Shown here one piece after another: positions 8,399 through 14,341 of a DNA stretch of 41,916 nt. The stretch comes from Novosphingobium sp. UBA6272 (GTDB taxonomy: Bacteria; Pseudomonadota; Alphaproteobacteria; Sphingomonadales; Sphingomonadaceae). Position 1 is the first letter of the stretch. Each line of letters starts with the position of its first letter. The stretch is taken from assembly GCF_002440635.1 (NCBI RefSeq), contig NZ_DJUW01000032.1, positions 1-41,916 of the forward strand, read 5' to 3'. The translations under genes were made by a program, and so were the position numbers. A model generated the notes under the pieces. That model saw only the letters and a program-made list of their open reading frames with translations. It had not been told where the DNA came from and did not search any database.

Positions 8399-9084
8399 CC
8401 AGCCCAGCAAAACTGACGATCGACATCTATTCGGACGTGATGTGCCCATGGTGCATCATCGGCTATGCCCAGCTGCAGAAGGGCCTTGCTCTGCTGGAGG
8501 GTGAGATCGAGGCCGAGGTCCGCTGGCTGCCGTTCGAACTCAACCCGGATATGCCGCCCGAAGGAGAAGGGCAGAGCGAGCACATCGCCCGCAAATATGG
8601 CCGGACGGTGCAGGAAGCCGAGAGCAACCGCGCCCGCCTGCTCGAGATCGGTGAGCGGGCCGGTTACTCCTTTGCCTGGAGCGGCGAGGGCGAAGCCCCG
8701 CCCGCGATGATGTGGAACACCTTCGATGCACACAAGCTGCTGAAGTGGGCGCTGATCGAAGCCGGGGCCGAGCGGCAGACCGCACTGAAGCGCGCGCTGT
8801 TCGATGCCCATTTCCAGCAGCGGCGAAAGCTGGGCGATCCCGAAGTCCTCGCCGATGTAGCTGCCTCGGTCGGGCTGGACCGGACCAAGGCCCGCGCGGC
8901 GATCGACGATGAAGTGCTGGGCCAGCTGGTCCGCCGCGAGGAGGCCCAGGCCTGGGACATGAACATCAGCGGCGTCCCCGCGATGCTGGTCCAGGGCAAG
9001 TACCTGATCCCTGGCGCGCAGGAGCCTGAGGTTTACGCCAATGCGCTGAAGCGGGTGGCGATGAAGGAGGGTCTGGCGGCATGA
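8395..9084 (+). CDS. FrnE-like DsbA-family oxidoreductase (CPWC), cytoplasmic
   Basis: A 229-aa protein of the DsbA-like thioredoxin family PF01323 (FrnE, 2-hydroxychromene-2-carboxylate isomerase relatives). The start is ATG 8395 (ATGA overlap with nudC); the reading from 8380 lies inside nudC and has no need to be used. There is no signal peptide. The N-terminal strand leads straight into the active site C-P-W-C (YSDVMCPWCIIGY), the usual FrnE motif. The inserted helical domain follows, and then the cis-Pro segment SGVPAMLVQGKYLIPGAQ. FrnE proteins act as cytoplasmic disulfide isomerases/oxidoreductases and have been linked to oxidative stress tolerance. Its place in an operon with mutY and nudC fits an oxidative-damage theme, which is an inference. 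Confidence 0.88.
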   Translation: MTSPAKLTIDIYSDVMCPWCIIGYAQLQKGLALLEGEIEAEVRWLPFELNPDMPPEGEGQSEHIARKYGRTVQEAESNRARLLEIGERAGYSFAWSGEGEAPPAMMWNTFDAHKLLKWALIEAGAERQTALKRALFDAHFQQRRKLGDPEVLADVAASVGLDRTKARAAIDDEVLGQLVRREEAQAWDMNISGVPAMLVQGKYLIPGAQEPEVYANALKRVAMKEGLAA

Positions 9085-9908
9085 CCGAGGCCCTGACCGT
9101 TTCCGCCGCAGTTATCACCGGCGGGGCGAGCGGGATCGGGCTGGCCGTATCGGAAGAACTGGGGCGGCGCGGTGCGGCAGTAATGCTGGCGGACCGCGAC
9201 GGGGATGCTCTGGCTGAGGCGGGCGCCCGGTTGAACGATGCGGGGATCAAGGCGCTCGGGCAGGTTTGTGACGTCGCCGATCTGGCCTCGGTCGAAGCCC
9301 TGGCCGAAGCTGCCTTCGCTGCGTTCGGGCAGGTTGATCTGGTGTTCAACAATGCCGGTGTCGGCGGCCCGCGCGGCAAGCTGTGGGAAGTCGATCCGGA
9401 GGTCGCGCGTGCGCATTTCGACATCAATTTCTGGGGCGTCTGGCATGGCTGCCGCGCCTTCGCCCCGCGGCTCGCCGCGCAGCAGTCGCCAAGCGCGATC
9501 TACAACACCGGCTCGGAAAATTCGCTGTTCTGCGCGGTTCCGCACACCGCCGCATACATCGCCGCCAAGCATGCGGTGCTCGGCCTGACCGAAAGCCTGC
9601 GCGAGGATCTGCCCGGCCACGTCCATGCCGGCCTGGTAATCCCCGGTTGGGTCCATACTGCAATCGGCCCCGATGCAGTGATGCGCAACGGCATGGCGGC
9701 AAGCCGGTTCGCGGAAATCATCGTGCCGCAGATACTGGCCTGCGAACGGTTCGTTGTTGCCCACGCCTACAATGTCGTCCGGATCCACGAACGGATCGAC
9801 GCGCTCTATGCGGCCTTTGCGGAACACGCCCCGCGCTATGACGGGGACGACGAATACGACGTCAGGTCAGTGATCGCGAAGCTGCGTCAGGAACGGCAAG
9901 GTCAGTAG
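9081..9908 (+). CDS. Short-chain dehydrogenase/reductase
   Basis: A classical SDR oxidoreductase of 275 aa. The start at ATG 9081 overlaps the previous stop by 4 nt. Visible motifs are the cofactor site TGGASGIG (13-20), an Asp-rich second strand with LADRD that favours NAD(H) but is not decisive, NNAG at 90-93, a Ser-containing NTGSENS (142-148), and the catalytic Tyr159-x3-Lys163 (YIAAK). A PGWVHT segment follows the active site. It is the last gene of the mutY operon. Its 3' end overlaps the 3' end of the convergent bufC-like gene by 47 nt. Substrate cannot be read from sequence. Confidence 0.92.
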   Translation: MTEALTVSAAVITGGASGIGLAVSEELGRRGAAVMLADRDGDALAEAGARLNDAGIKALGQVCDVADLASVEALAEAAFAAFGQVDLVFNNAGVGGPRGKLWEVDPEVARAHFDINFWGVWHGCRAFAPRLAAQQSPSAIYNTGSENSLFCAVPHTAAYIAAKHAVLGLTESLREDLPGHVHAGLVIPGWVHTAIGPDAVMRNGMAASRFAEIIVPQILACERFVVAHAYNVVRIHERIDALYAAFAEHAPRYDGDDEYDVRSVIAKLRQERQGQ

Positions 9909-10635
9909 CCGCGTCAACCGAGAAGGCTGAGAAAAGGCCGTCCGTCAGCCAGGCTGCCAGCCACCGGCCAAGCTGGTCTGGATCGCATTCGGACGCGGCC
10001 TGACCGAACGGCAATCCGTTCGAGAGATTGTCGAGCACCGCGGCTTCCTCCTGATCGATCAAGCGGAAACGCGGCCGAAATTGCTGGCGCCAGACAATCA
10101 GGACTTGCGGTTCGGTGGTGTCCACCCCTTCCACGGGGGTCCCAACGTCGCTCAACGAATGCCATAATCGGGCAAGATCGTGGCGAGTCGGCCGTGCGGC
10201 GAAGCCGGCGGCCATCGTGAAGCGGATCTCGGCCCAGTCCGGGTCGGCAAGTCCCGCTGCGCCGAGCTGGGCGGCGGTGAGCTCGGATCGGTCCGGCGCC
10301 GCGAAGGCCTGCTGCATGTGCCATTCCAGCCAGGCCAGCTCGGCCACTTCGGGGTCTTCGGCAAACAGCGTTTCGAGCGCTTCGGAAAAGCGGTCTCCAA
10401 AAGCGTCGAGTGTCCAATTCGAGGGCGGGTGGGCGAGGATGTAATGCGCGGCGGCCGTGTCGAACAGGTCCTCGCCAACCCAGCGGCGAGTGCGTTCAAA
10501 GCTGATCGCCAGTGCATCGCTCAGCCGGGCGCGATAGGCGTTGCGGTAGATCGCCATGCCCAGCGAAGACGGCGGCGCATCGTCATCCGCCGCGATCTCG
10601 GCCAGGAAGCTGCGCTGGGTGTCGATCAGGCTCAT
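9862..10635 (-). CDS. bufC: DUF2063 protein, MNIO partner (BufC/HvfC type)
   Basis: A 257-aa protein with the N-terminal DUF2063 domain: Q-R-x-F at the start (TQRSFLAEI), then IYRNAYRARLSDALAISFERTRRWVGEDLF, and D/H-x-P-x-S in ILAHPPSNWTLDAFGDRF. This family is the recognition partner that presents the precursor peptide to the DUF692 iron oxygenase in bufferin, Hvf and related RiPP pathways. Its ATG at 10635 overlaps the stop of the DUF692 gene by 4 nt. The 3' 47 nt overlap the convergent SDR gene. The name bufC rests on context and family; the domain call itself is firm. Confidence 0.88.
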   Translation of the reverse strand: MSLIDTQRSFLAEIAADDDAPPSSLGMAIYRNAYRARLSDALAISFERTRRWVGEDLFDTAAAHYILAHPPSNWTLDAFGDRFSEALETLFAEDPEVAELAWLEWHMQQAFAAPDRSELTAAQLGAAGLADPDWAEIRFTMAAGFAARPTRHDLARLWHSLSDVGTPVEGVDTTEPQVLIVWRQQFRPRFRLIDQEEAAVLDNLSNGLPFGQAASECDPDQLGRWLAAWLTDGLFSAFSVDAATDLAVPDAASRSLT

Positions 10636-11462
10636 GCCGGCAGCCTGGCGGCGCTGCGCGCCTGATCGAGTTCGGCCAGCAGCTCTGCCAGTGGCGGGAT
10701 CGCGTCATCGCGTTCGATCATGGTCGCGCAAGGGCCGAACAGCCGCACGGCCTGAGCATAAAGCTCCCAGACTTCGGCGCGCACAGCAGCATCGTGGGTG
10801 TCGATCAGCATGCTTTCGGGTCCGGCACTATGCCCGGCGAGGTGGATCTGGCGGACCCGGTCCGGCGGGATCGCTTGCAGGAAAGCAGCGGGATCGAAGC
10901 GGTGATTGACGCTTGTGACATAGACGTTGTTGACATCGAGCAGCAGATAACAGCCGGTCCGCTCAGCCATGGCGGCGAGGAATTCCCATTCGGTCATCGT
11001 GCTTTCGGCAAAGCTGACATAGCTTGAAGGGTTCTCGATCAGCAGCGGTCGTTCCAGCACGTCCTGCGCGAAAGTCAGGTTGGCGCAGAAGCGGTCGAGC
11101 GCTTCCTCGGTATAGGGCAGCGGCAGCAGATCGTGCGAATTGTGCGCATCGATCCCGGTCCAGCAGAGATGGTCCGACAGCCACAGCGGATCGATCTGGC
11201 GGGCCAGCGCCTTGAGCTCGGCCAGATAGGCGCGATCGGGCCCGCGGGCCGAACCCAGCGACATCGAGACGCCGTGCATGATCACCGGATAGCGCTCACG
11301 CACCGCGCGCAGGGTGGCGAGCGGTCGGCCGCCGCAGGCCATGAAATTCTCCGAGATGATCTCGACGAAATCGACCGGTTGCTGCTCCGCCAGGAAATCG
11401 GCGTGATGTTCCTTGCGCAGGCCCAGGCCGAAGCCGGTGAACGGGTCGATGGTCTGGTTCAT
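10632..11462 (-). CDS. bufB: DUF692 multinuclear non-haem iron oxygenase (MNIO, BufB type)
   Basis: A 276-aa TIM-barrel enzyme of the DUF692/MNIO family, which uses two or three Fe ions to convert peptide cysteines into heterocycles. Candidate metal ligands are Glu38 (ISENF), His63 (IMHGVS), His98 (LSDHL), Glu143 (IENPSSY), Asp176 (LDVNN), His207 and His211 (QIHLAGHS), Asp221/His223 (IDTHD) and Glu250. The chosen start is ATG 11462 (MNQTIDPFTGFGLGLR). An ATG at 11474 is also possible, while the longer reading runs back into the precursor gene. It lies between bufA2-like and bufC-like genes on the same strand, which fits a role in modifying the adjacent precursor. The chemistry is inferred from characterised bufferin systems. 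Confidence 0.92.
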   Translation of the reverse strand: MNQTIDPFTGFGLGLRKEHHADFLAEQQPVDFVEIISENFMACGGRPLATLRAVRERYPVIMHGVSMSLGSARGPDRAYLAELKALARQIDPLWLSDHLCWTGIDAHNSHDLLPLPYTEEALDRFCANLTFAQDVLERPLLIENPSSYVSFAESTMTEWEFLAAMAERTGCYLLLDVNNVYVTSVNHRFDPAAFLQAIPPDRVRQIHLAGHSAGPESMLIDTHDAAVRAEVWELYAQAVRLFGPCATMIERDDAIPPLAELLAELDQARSAARLPA

Positions 11463-11485
11463 GGTTGGGAGCATCCAGAAGGGGT

Positions 11486-11525
11486 GGCCCGGCGGGCGGG
11501 GTGGGGGGCTGGGACCCGCCGGGCC
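11486..11525 (-). promoter_or_regulatory. GC-rich hairpin between bufA2-like and bufB
   Basis: An exact 11-bp inverted repeat (GGCCCGGCGGG at 11486-11496 and its complement at 11515-11525) with an 18-nt loop lies in the 70-nt gap between the precursor stop and the bufB start. It is not followed by a T run, so it is not a plain rho-independent terminator. Such a structure could protect the 3' end of the precursor mRNA or reduce read-through, giving much more precursor than enzyme. That role is inferred. Confidence 0.55.
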
Positions 11526-11532
11526 GGGGGGC

Positions 11533-11820
11533 TTACTGGCCGATGTCGCCGATCGTGCCGCCACGCTTCAGGCACTGGCCCGCGGCCATCGCCTTGAAAC
11601 CGTGACCCTTGCAGGCGTTCATGCCCTTGCAGTCGTGCTCGGTGGTCTTGCAATCGGCGGTGCCCTTGCAGCTGTTGACGCCGTAGCAATGGACGGTGTC
11701 GGTGCCGGCAAGCGCGGCGCCGCTGCTGCCTGCGGGGGCGGGGGCGGCCTGGGCGGCGGCGGACAGGGCGACGGCAAAGGCGGCCGAGGCAATCGCGGCG
11801 CTGGTCTTGAAGGTAAGCAT
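11533..11820 (-). CDS. bufA2: Six-cysteine bufferin-type precursor (BufA2-like)
   Basis: A 95-aa small protein with a signal peptide ending about residue 26 (AQA-AP) and an Ala/Gly linker. A Cys-rich core carries Cys45, Cys51, Cys57, Cys64, Cys70 and Cys83, arranged as a CKG-x3-C repeat (HCYGVNSCKGTADCK). A good ribosome site (AGGAGA) precedes ATG 11820. Small exported Cys-rich peptides directly upstream of DUF692 and DUF2063 genes are RiPP metallophore precursors of the bufferin type. The spacing pattern fits the second bufferin class rather than DUF2282. Post-translational conversion of some Cys to thiooxazoles and copper binding are inferred from that family. It is expressed from the minus-strand GTAACC-N16-CGAA element 48 nt upstream. 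Confidence 0.85.
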   Translation of the reverse strand: MLTFKTSAAIASAAFAVALSAAAQAAPAPAGSSGAALAGTDTVHCYGVNSCKGTADCKTTEHDCKGMNACKGHGFKAMAAGQCLKRGGTIGDIGQ

Positions 11821-11867
11821 GGGGGGACTCTCCTGAGGTTCGGTTCTGCCAGGATGGCATCGGCTGG

Positions 11868-11893
11868 TTCGCCAGCACGGCGCGCGCGGTTAC
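11868..11893 (-). promoter_or_regulatory. SigF-type ECF promoter for the bufA2-bufB-bufC arm
   Basis: Read on the minus strand, GTAACC (11893-11888) is followed by a 16-nt spacer and CGAA (11871-11868). It matches exactly the -35/-10 pair found on the plus strand 35 nt away and the Caulobacter SigF consensus as I recall it (GTAACC-N16-CGAA). It would start transcription about 40 nt before the bufA2-like ATG. Not tested by transcript mapping. Confidence 0.8.
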
Positions 11894-11927
11894 AGCGCCG
11901 CTCAAAAAGTTTTTTCCGCGTCACTTT

Positions 11928-11953
11928 GTAACCGGGTGCGTCCCACCTGCGAA
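11928..11953 (+). promoter_or_regulatory. SigF-type ECF promoter for the bufA1-doxX-sigF-nrsF arm
   Basis: GTAACC at 11928-11933, a 16-nt spacer, then CGAA at 11950-11953. A T precedes GTAACC in both copies. The element lies 53 nt before the ATG of the DUF2282 precursor. Because the ECF sigma gene is in the operon it drives, this would be a positive autoregulatory promoter. The assignment to the local sigma factor is inferred from consensus and position. Confidence 0.82.
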
Positions 11954-12006
11954 TTGACCGGCAGAGCGCCCGTCTGGCGGTGCTCGCTTGTTGAAGGAGA
12001 GACCCG

Positions 12007-12285
12007 ATGAACCCGACCAAGACCGCCGTGCCGCTGATCGCTGCAATCGCCATCGCTGCGCTGGCCAGCACGGCCCAGGCCCAGCAGGCCAGTGCCAAGC
12101 CGACCGAAAAGTGCTATGGCATCTCCAAGGCAGGCAAGAACGATTGCAAGGCCGGCCCCGGCACCAGCTGCGCCGGATCGTCGACCCGCGATTACCAGGG
12201 CAACGCCTGGAAGCTGGTACCCAAGGGCACCTGCCTGACGATCAAGACCCCCAAGGGTCACGGCTCGCTGGAACCCCAAGCGTGA
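12007..12285 (+). CDS. bufA1: DUF2282 four-cysteine bufferin precursor (BufA1-like)
   Basis: A 92-aa exported peptide starting at ATG 12007, with a strong ribosome site (AAGGAGA, 7 nt spacer). The signal peptide ends near STAQA-QQ (residues 22-27). The DUF2282 core follows: EKCYGISKAGKNDC, then TSCAGSSTRD and VPKGTC, with Cys36, Cys47, Cys55 and Cys76. In characterised bufferin 1, as I recall, the two central Cys become thiooxazoles and the outer pair forms a disulfide, producing a periplasmic copper-binding peptide. Here the gene stands apart from its modification enzymes: it heads the opposite arm with doxX, sigma and anti-sigma genes, while the MNIO pair lies in the divergent arm. Confidence 0.92.
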   Translation: MNPTKTAVPLIAAIAIAALASTAQAQQASAKPTEKCYGISKAGKNDCKAGPGTSCAGSSTRDYQGNAWKLVPKGTCLTIKTPKGHGSLEPQA

Positions 12286-12746
12286 GCCTGGTGTCCAGCC
12301 TGACCGGACATTACGACGCGATCACCGCCAAGCTTTCGGGCCGCGTGCCCGAAAGCCTGGTATTGGCCTTCGTCCGGGTGGTCCTTGGCGGGGTGTTCTG
12401 GCGTTCCGGCCAGACCAAGGTAGAAGAAGGCACCTGGTTCAAGCTGACCGAGACAACCTATGAACTGTTCCGCACCGAATATGCCGGCGTTCCGTTGCCG
12501 CCCCAGTTCGCGGCGGTGATGGCCAATGCCGCCGAGCATGTGCTGCCCGCGCTGCTGCTGGCCGGCTTGTTCACGCGGTTTTCGGCCCTGGCGCTGCTCG
12601 GCATGACCCTGGTGATCCAGTTCTTCGTCTATCCCGATGCCTGGTGGCCGGAGCATTCGCTGTGGGCCGCGCTGGCACTGGTGCTGATCGCTCGGGGCGG
12701 CGGGTTGTTCAGCCTTGACGCCCTGTTGGCGGGCAAGCGCGGATGA
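12282..12746 (+). CDS. bufD: DoxX family membrane protein (BufD type)
   Basis: A 154-aa integral membrane protein starting at GTG 12282, overlapping the bufA1 stop (GTGA). The translation from 11988 includes out-of-frame precursor sequence and is rejected. About four transmembrane segments are visible: LVLAFVRVVLGGVFW, AEHVLPALLLAGLFTRFSALALLGMTLVIQFFVY (two helices) and LWAALALVLIARGG. DoxX proteins are regular companions of bufferin/DUF2282-DUF692-DUF2063 operons. Their role there is not settled; a link to redox or peptide handling in the inner membrane is only a suggestion. Confidence 0.88.
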   Translation: MSLVSSLTGHYDAITAKLSGRVPESLVLAFVRVVLGGVFWRSGQTKVEEGTWFKLTETTYELFRTEYAGVPLPPQFAAVMANAAEHVLPALLLAGLFTRFSALALLGMTLVIQFFVYPDAWWPEHSLWAALALVLIARGGGLFSLDALLAGKRG

Positions 12747-13270
12747 TTGCCGATGAAGCCAGTCTGGCCCGGCTCGCCGCGCTTTCGCAGCGCGGCGACC
12801 GGCAGGCCTATACTGCGCTGCTGCAAGCGTCGCGGGGCTGGCTCAATCGCTATTTCCGCCGCCGGGTGATGCCCTGGCAGCTTGACGATCTGGTGCAGGA
12901 GACCCTGCTCTCGGTTCACCGCAAGCTGGCCAGCTATCAACCCGACCGGCCCTTCATTCCCTGGCTGGCGGCAATCGCCCGCTATCGTTTTGTCGATCAC
13001 CTGCGCCAAGCCTATCGCCGGGCCGAGGACGATCTGGAAGACCACGACCTTGCGGCCCATTCCGACGAGCCCGAAATCACCGCCCGGATCAGCCTGGAGC
13101 GGCTGTTCGAGGCCTTGCCCGATGCCCAGCAACGGGCAATTGAGCTGGTCAAGATCGAAGGGCTGTCGATTGCCGAAGCATCCCAATCGACCGGACAGAG
13201 CGAAAGCCTGATCAAGGTCAACATTCATCGAGGCCTCAAGCGCCTCACCGCATTGATAGAGAAGGCTTGA
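12743..13270 (+). CDS. sigF: ECF RNA polymerase sigma factor, SigF type
   Basis: A 175-aa ECF sigma factor, coupled to doxX by an ATGA overlap at 12743. The region 2 segment runs about 18-85, with LDDLVQETLLSVHRKL and PWLAAIARYRFVDHLRQ. Region 4 is at about 120-172, with LPDAQQRAIELVKIEGLSI, then a helix-turn-helix SESLIKVNIHRGLKRL. Neighbourhood with DUF2282, DoxX and a DUF1109 anti-sigma corresponds to the Caulobacter SigF system, which responds to heavy metals. It probably directs transcription from both GTAACC-N16-CGAA elements in the 11821-12006 region. The gene symbol is by analogy. Confidence 0.9.
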   Translation: MIADEASLARLAALSQRGDRQAYTALLQASRGWLNRYFRRRVMPWQLDDLVQETLLSVHRKLASYQPDRPFIPWLAAIARYRFVDHLRQAYRRAEDDLEDHDLAAHSDEPEITARISLERLFEALPDAQQRAIELVKIEGLSIAEASQSTGQSESLIKVNIHRGLKRLTALIEKA

Positions 13271-13275
13271 ACCCG

Positions 13276-13920
13276 ATGCCGCACCCCAATGACGACTTCA
13301 TCGCCGGGCTGGTTGATGATCTGAAGCCGGCCCGACCGCTGCAGCAACGGCGCGGCATGGGCTGGGCCGTGGCGGCCTTGTTGGCCGGCGCGCTGACCAT
13401 GCTCTGGCTGCGCGGTCCCCGGCCTGATCTGGCAGGCGGGCATCCCGATGCGATGTTCCTGATCTCGGCCGGGCTGTTCCTGGTCCTGACCCTGGCCTCA
13501 TCCTGGGCGGCGGTCGACATGGCCCGGCCGGCAGTCGGCTCGCGCCGCGAAGGCTGGGTCTGGACCGCGCTGATGGCTGCAGTTCTGCCGGTGTCTGCGA
13601 TCGTGGTGATCAGCGGCAATCTAAGCCAAGGCGAAGACAGCGGCGTGCATTGGGGCGGGCTTGAATGCATGCTCTATGGCCTCGGCTGGAGCCTGCTCAC
13701 CGCCGCAACATTGGTGGTGTGGCTGCGGCGCGGAGCACCATCCAATCCAGCGCGCGCGGGGCTGCTCGCCGGGGTTGCGGCGGGATCGGCCGGAATATTT
13801 GCGGTTGCGCTGCAGTGCCCGGTCAACGCGCTGGCCCACATCGGCGTTTGGCATGGTATGACGGTAGTGCTCGCCGGGATCGCCGGGCGGATCGCCTTGC
13901 CGCGCCTGCTGCGCTGGTAG
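13276..13920 (+). CDS. nrsF: DUF1109/NrsF-family membrane anti-sigma factor
   Basis: A 214-aa protein with about six transmembrane helices, typical of the DUF1109 (NrsF) anti-sigma family that holds a SigF-type ECF factor at the membrane. The start is ATG 13276 (MPHPNDDFIAGLVDDLKPARP). A TTG at 13267 overlapping the sigma stop is in frame, but its purine-rich site is only about 1 nt away. Counting from ATG 13276, the only two cysteines are Cys131 (LECMLYG) and Cys181 (LQCPVNA). NrsF of Caulobacter is reported to depend on two conserved cysteines; I recall the same positions. These would sense copper or other thiophilic metals and release the sigma factor. Its stop lies 3 nt from the convergent DUF1489 stop. 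Confidence 0.9.
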   Translation: MPHPNDDFIAGLVDDLKPARPLQQRRGMGWAVAALLAGALTMLWLRGPRPDLAGGHPDAMFLISAGLFLVLTLASSWAAVDMARPAVGSRREGWVWTALMAAVLPVSAIVVISGNLSQGEDSGVHWGGLECMLYGLGWSLLTAATLVVWLRRGAPSNPARAGLLAGVAAGSAGIFAVALQCPVNALAHIGVWHGMTVVLAGIAGRIALPRLLRW

Positions 13921-13923
13921 GCG

Positions 13924-14337
13924 TTAGACGAGACCCAGTCGGGCCAGTTCGCTGGCCAGTTCGCCAGGCAGCATCTCGCCCGCTTCCTCGCCTGCGTTCA
14001 GATCAATCGGAGCGTCCGCCTGGTCGAGATAGCGCCAGCCCTGATGCGCGCGCTTGGGGCGGGGGTGGACCGGGATCAGTTCGGTCGAAATGACGATGTG
14101 GGTCTTGCCGCCCTCGGCCTCTTCGAAGCCCAGGATCGGGCTGCGCATCACCAGCTGGTGCTTGTAGATCCAGAACAGCGAGCCGCCCCCGGAACCATCG
14201 GCAGGGACGATCTCCGCATGGCGCTTCGGCAGGTAGCGGGTGGTCAGCCGGGCAACATCGCCGCGCTGGGAAAACCAAGCGCGCATGTCCTCCAGCGAGG
14301 TGGCGCCATAGGCGACCTTGGTCAGATGCAGCGGCAT
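13924..14337 (-). CDS. DUF1489 family protein
   Basis: A 137-aa cytoplasmic protein matching the alphaproteobacterial DUF1489 family: an N-terminal MPLHLTKVAYGATS, a central FWIYKHQLVMRSPILGFE, and W-R-Y-L near GWRYLDQADAPIDL. No function is established for the family. The ATG at 14337 is 4 nt from the stop of mgtE, so the two genes form an operon. It converges with nrsF with 3 nt between stops, which leaves no room for a dedicated terminator. Confidence 0.85.
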   Translation of the reverse strand: MPLHLTKVAYGATSLEDMRAWFSQRGDVARLTTRYLPKRHAEIVPADGSGGGSLFWIYKHQLVMRSPILGFEEAEGGKTHIVISTELIPVHPRPKRAHQGWRYLDQADAPIDLNAGEEAGEMLPGELASELARLGLV

Positions 14338-14341
14338 CGGA

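Noticed and set aside
13267..13275. TTG 13267 as start of the anti-sigma gene
   Set aside because: The purine-rich site is about 1 nt from this codon, while ATG 13276 has proper spacing and a family-like N-terminus; the TTG remains possible.
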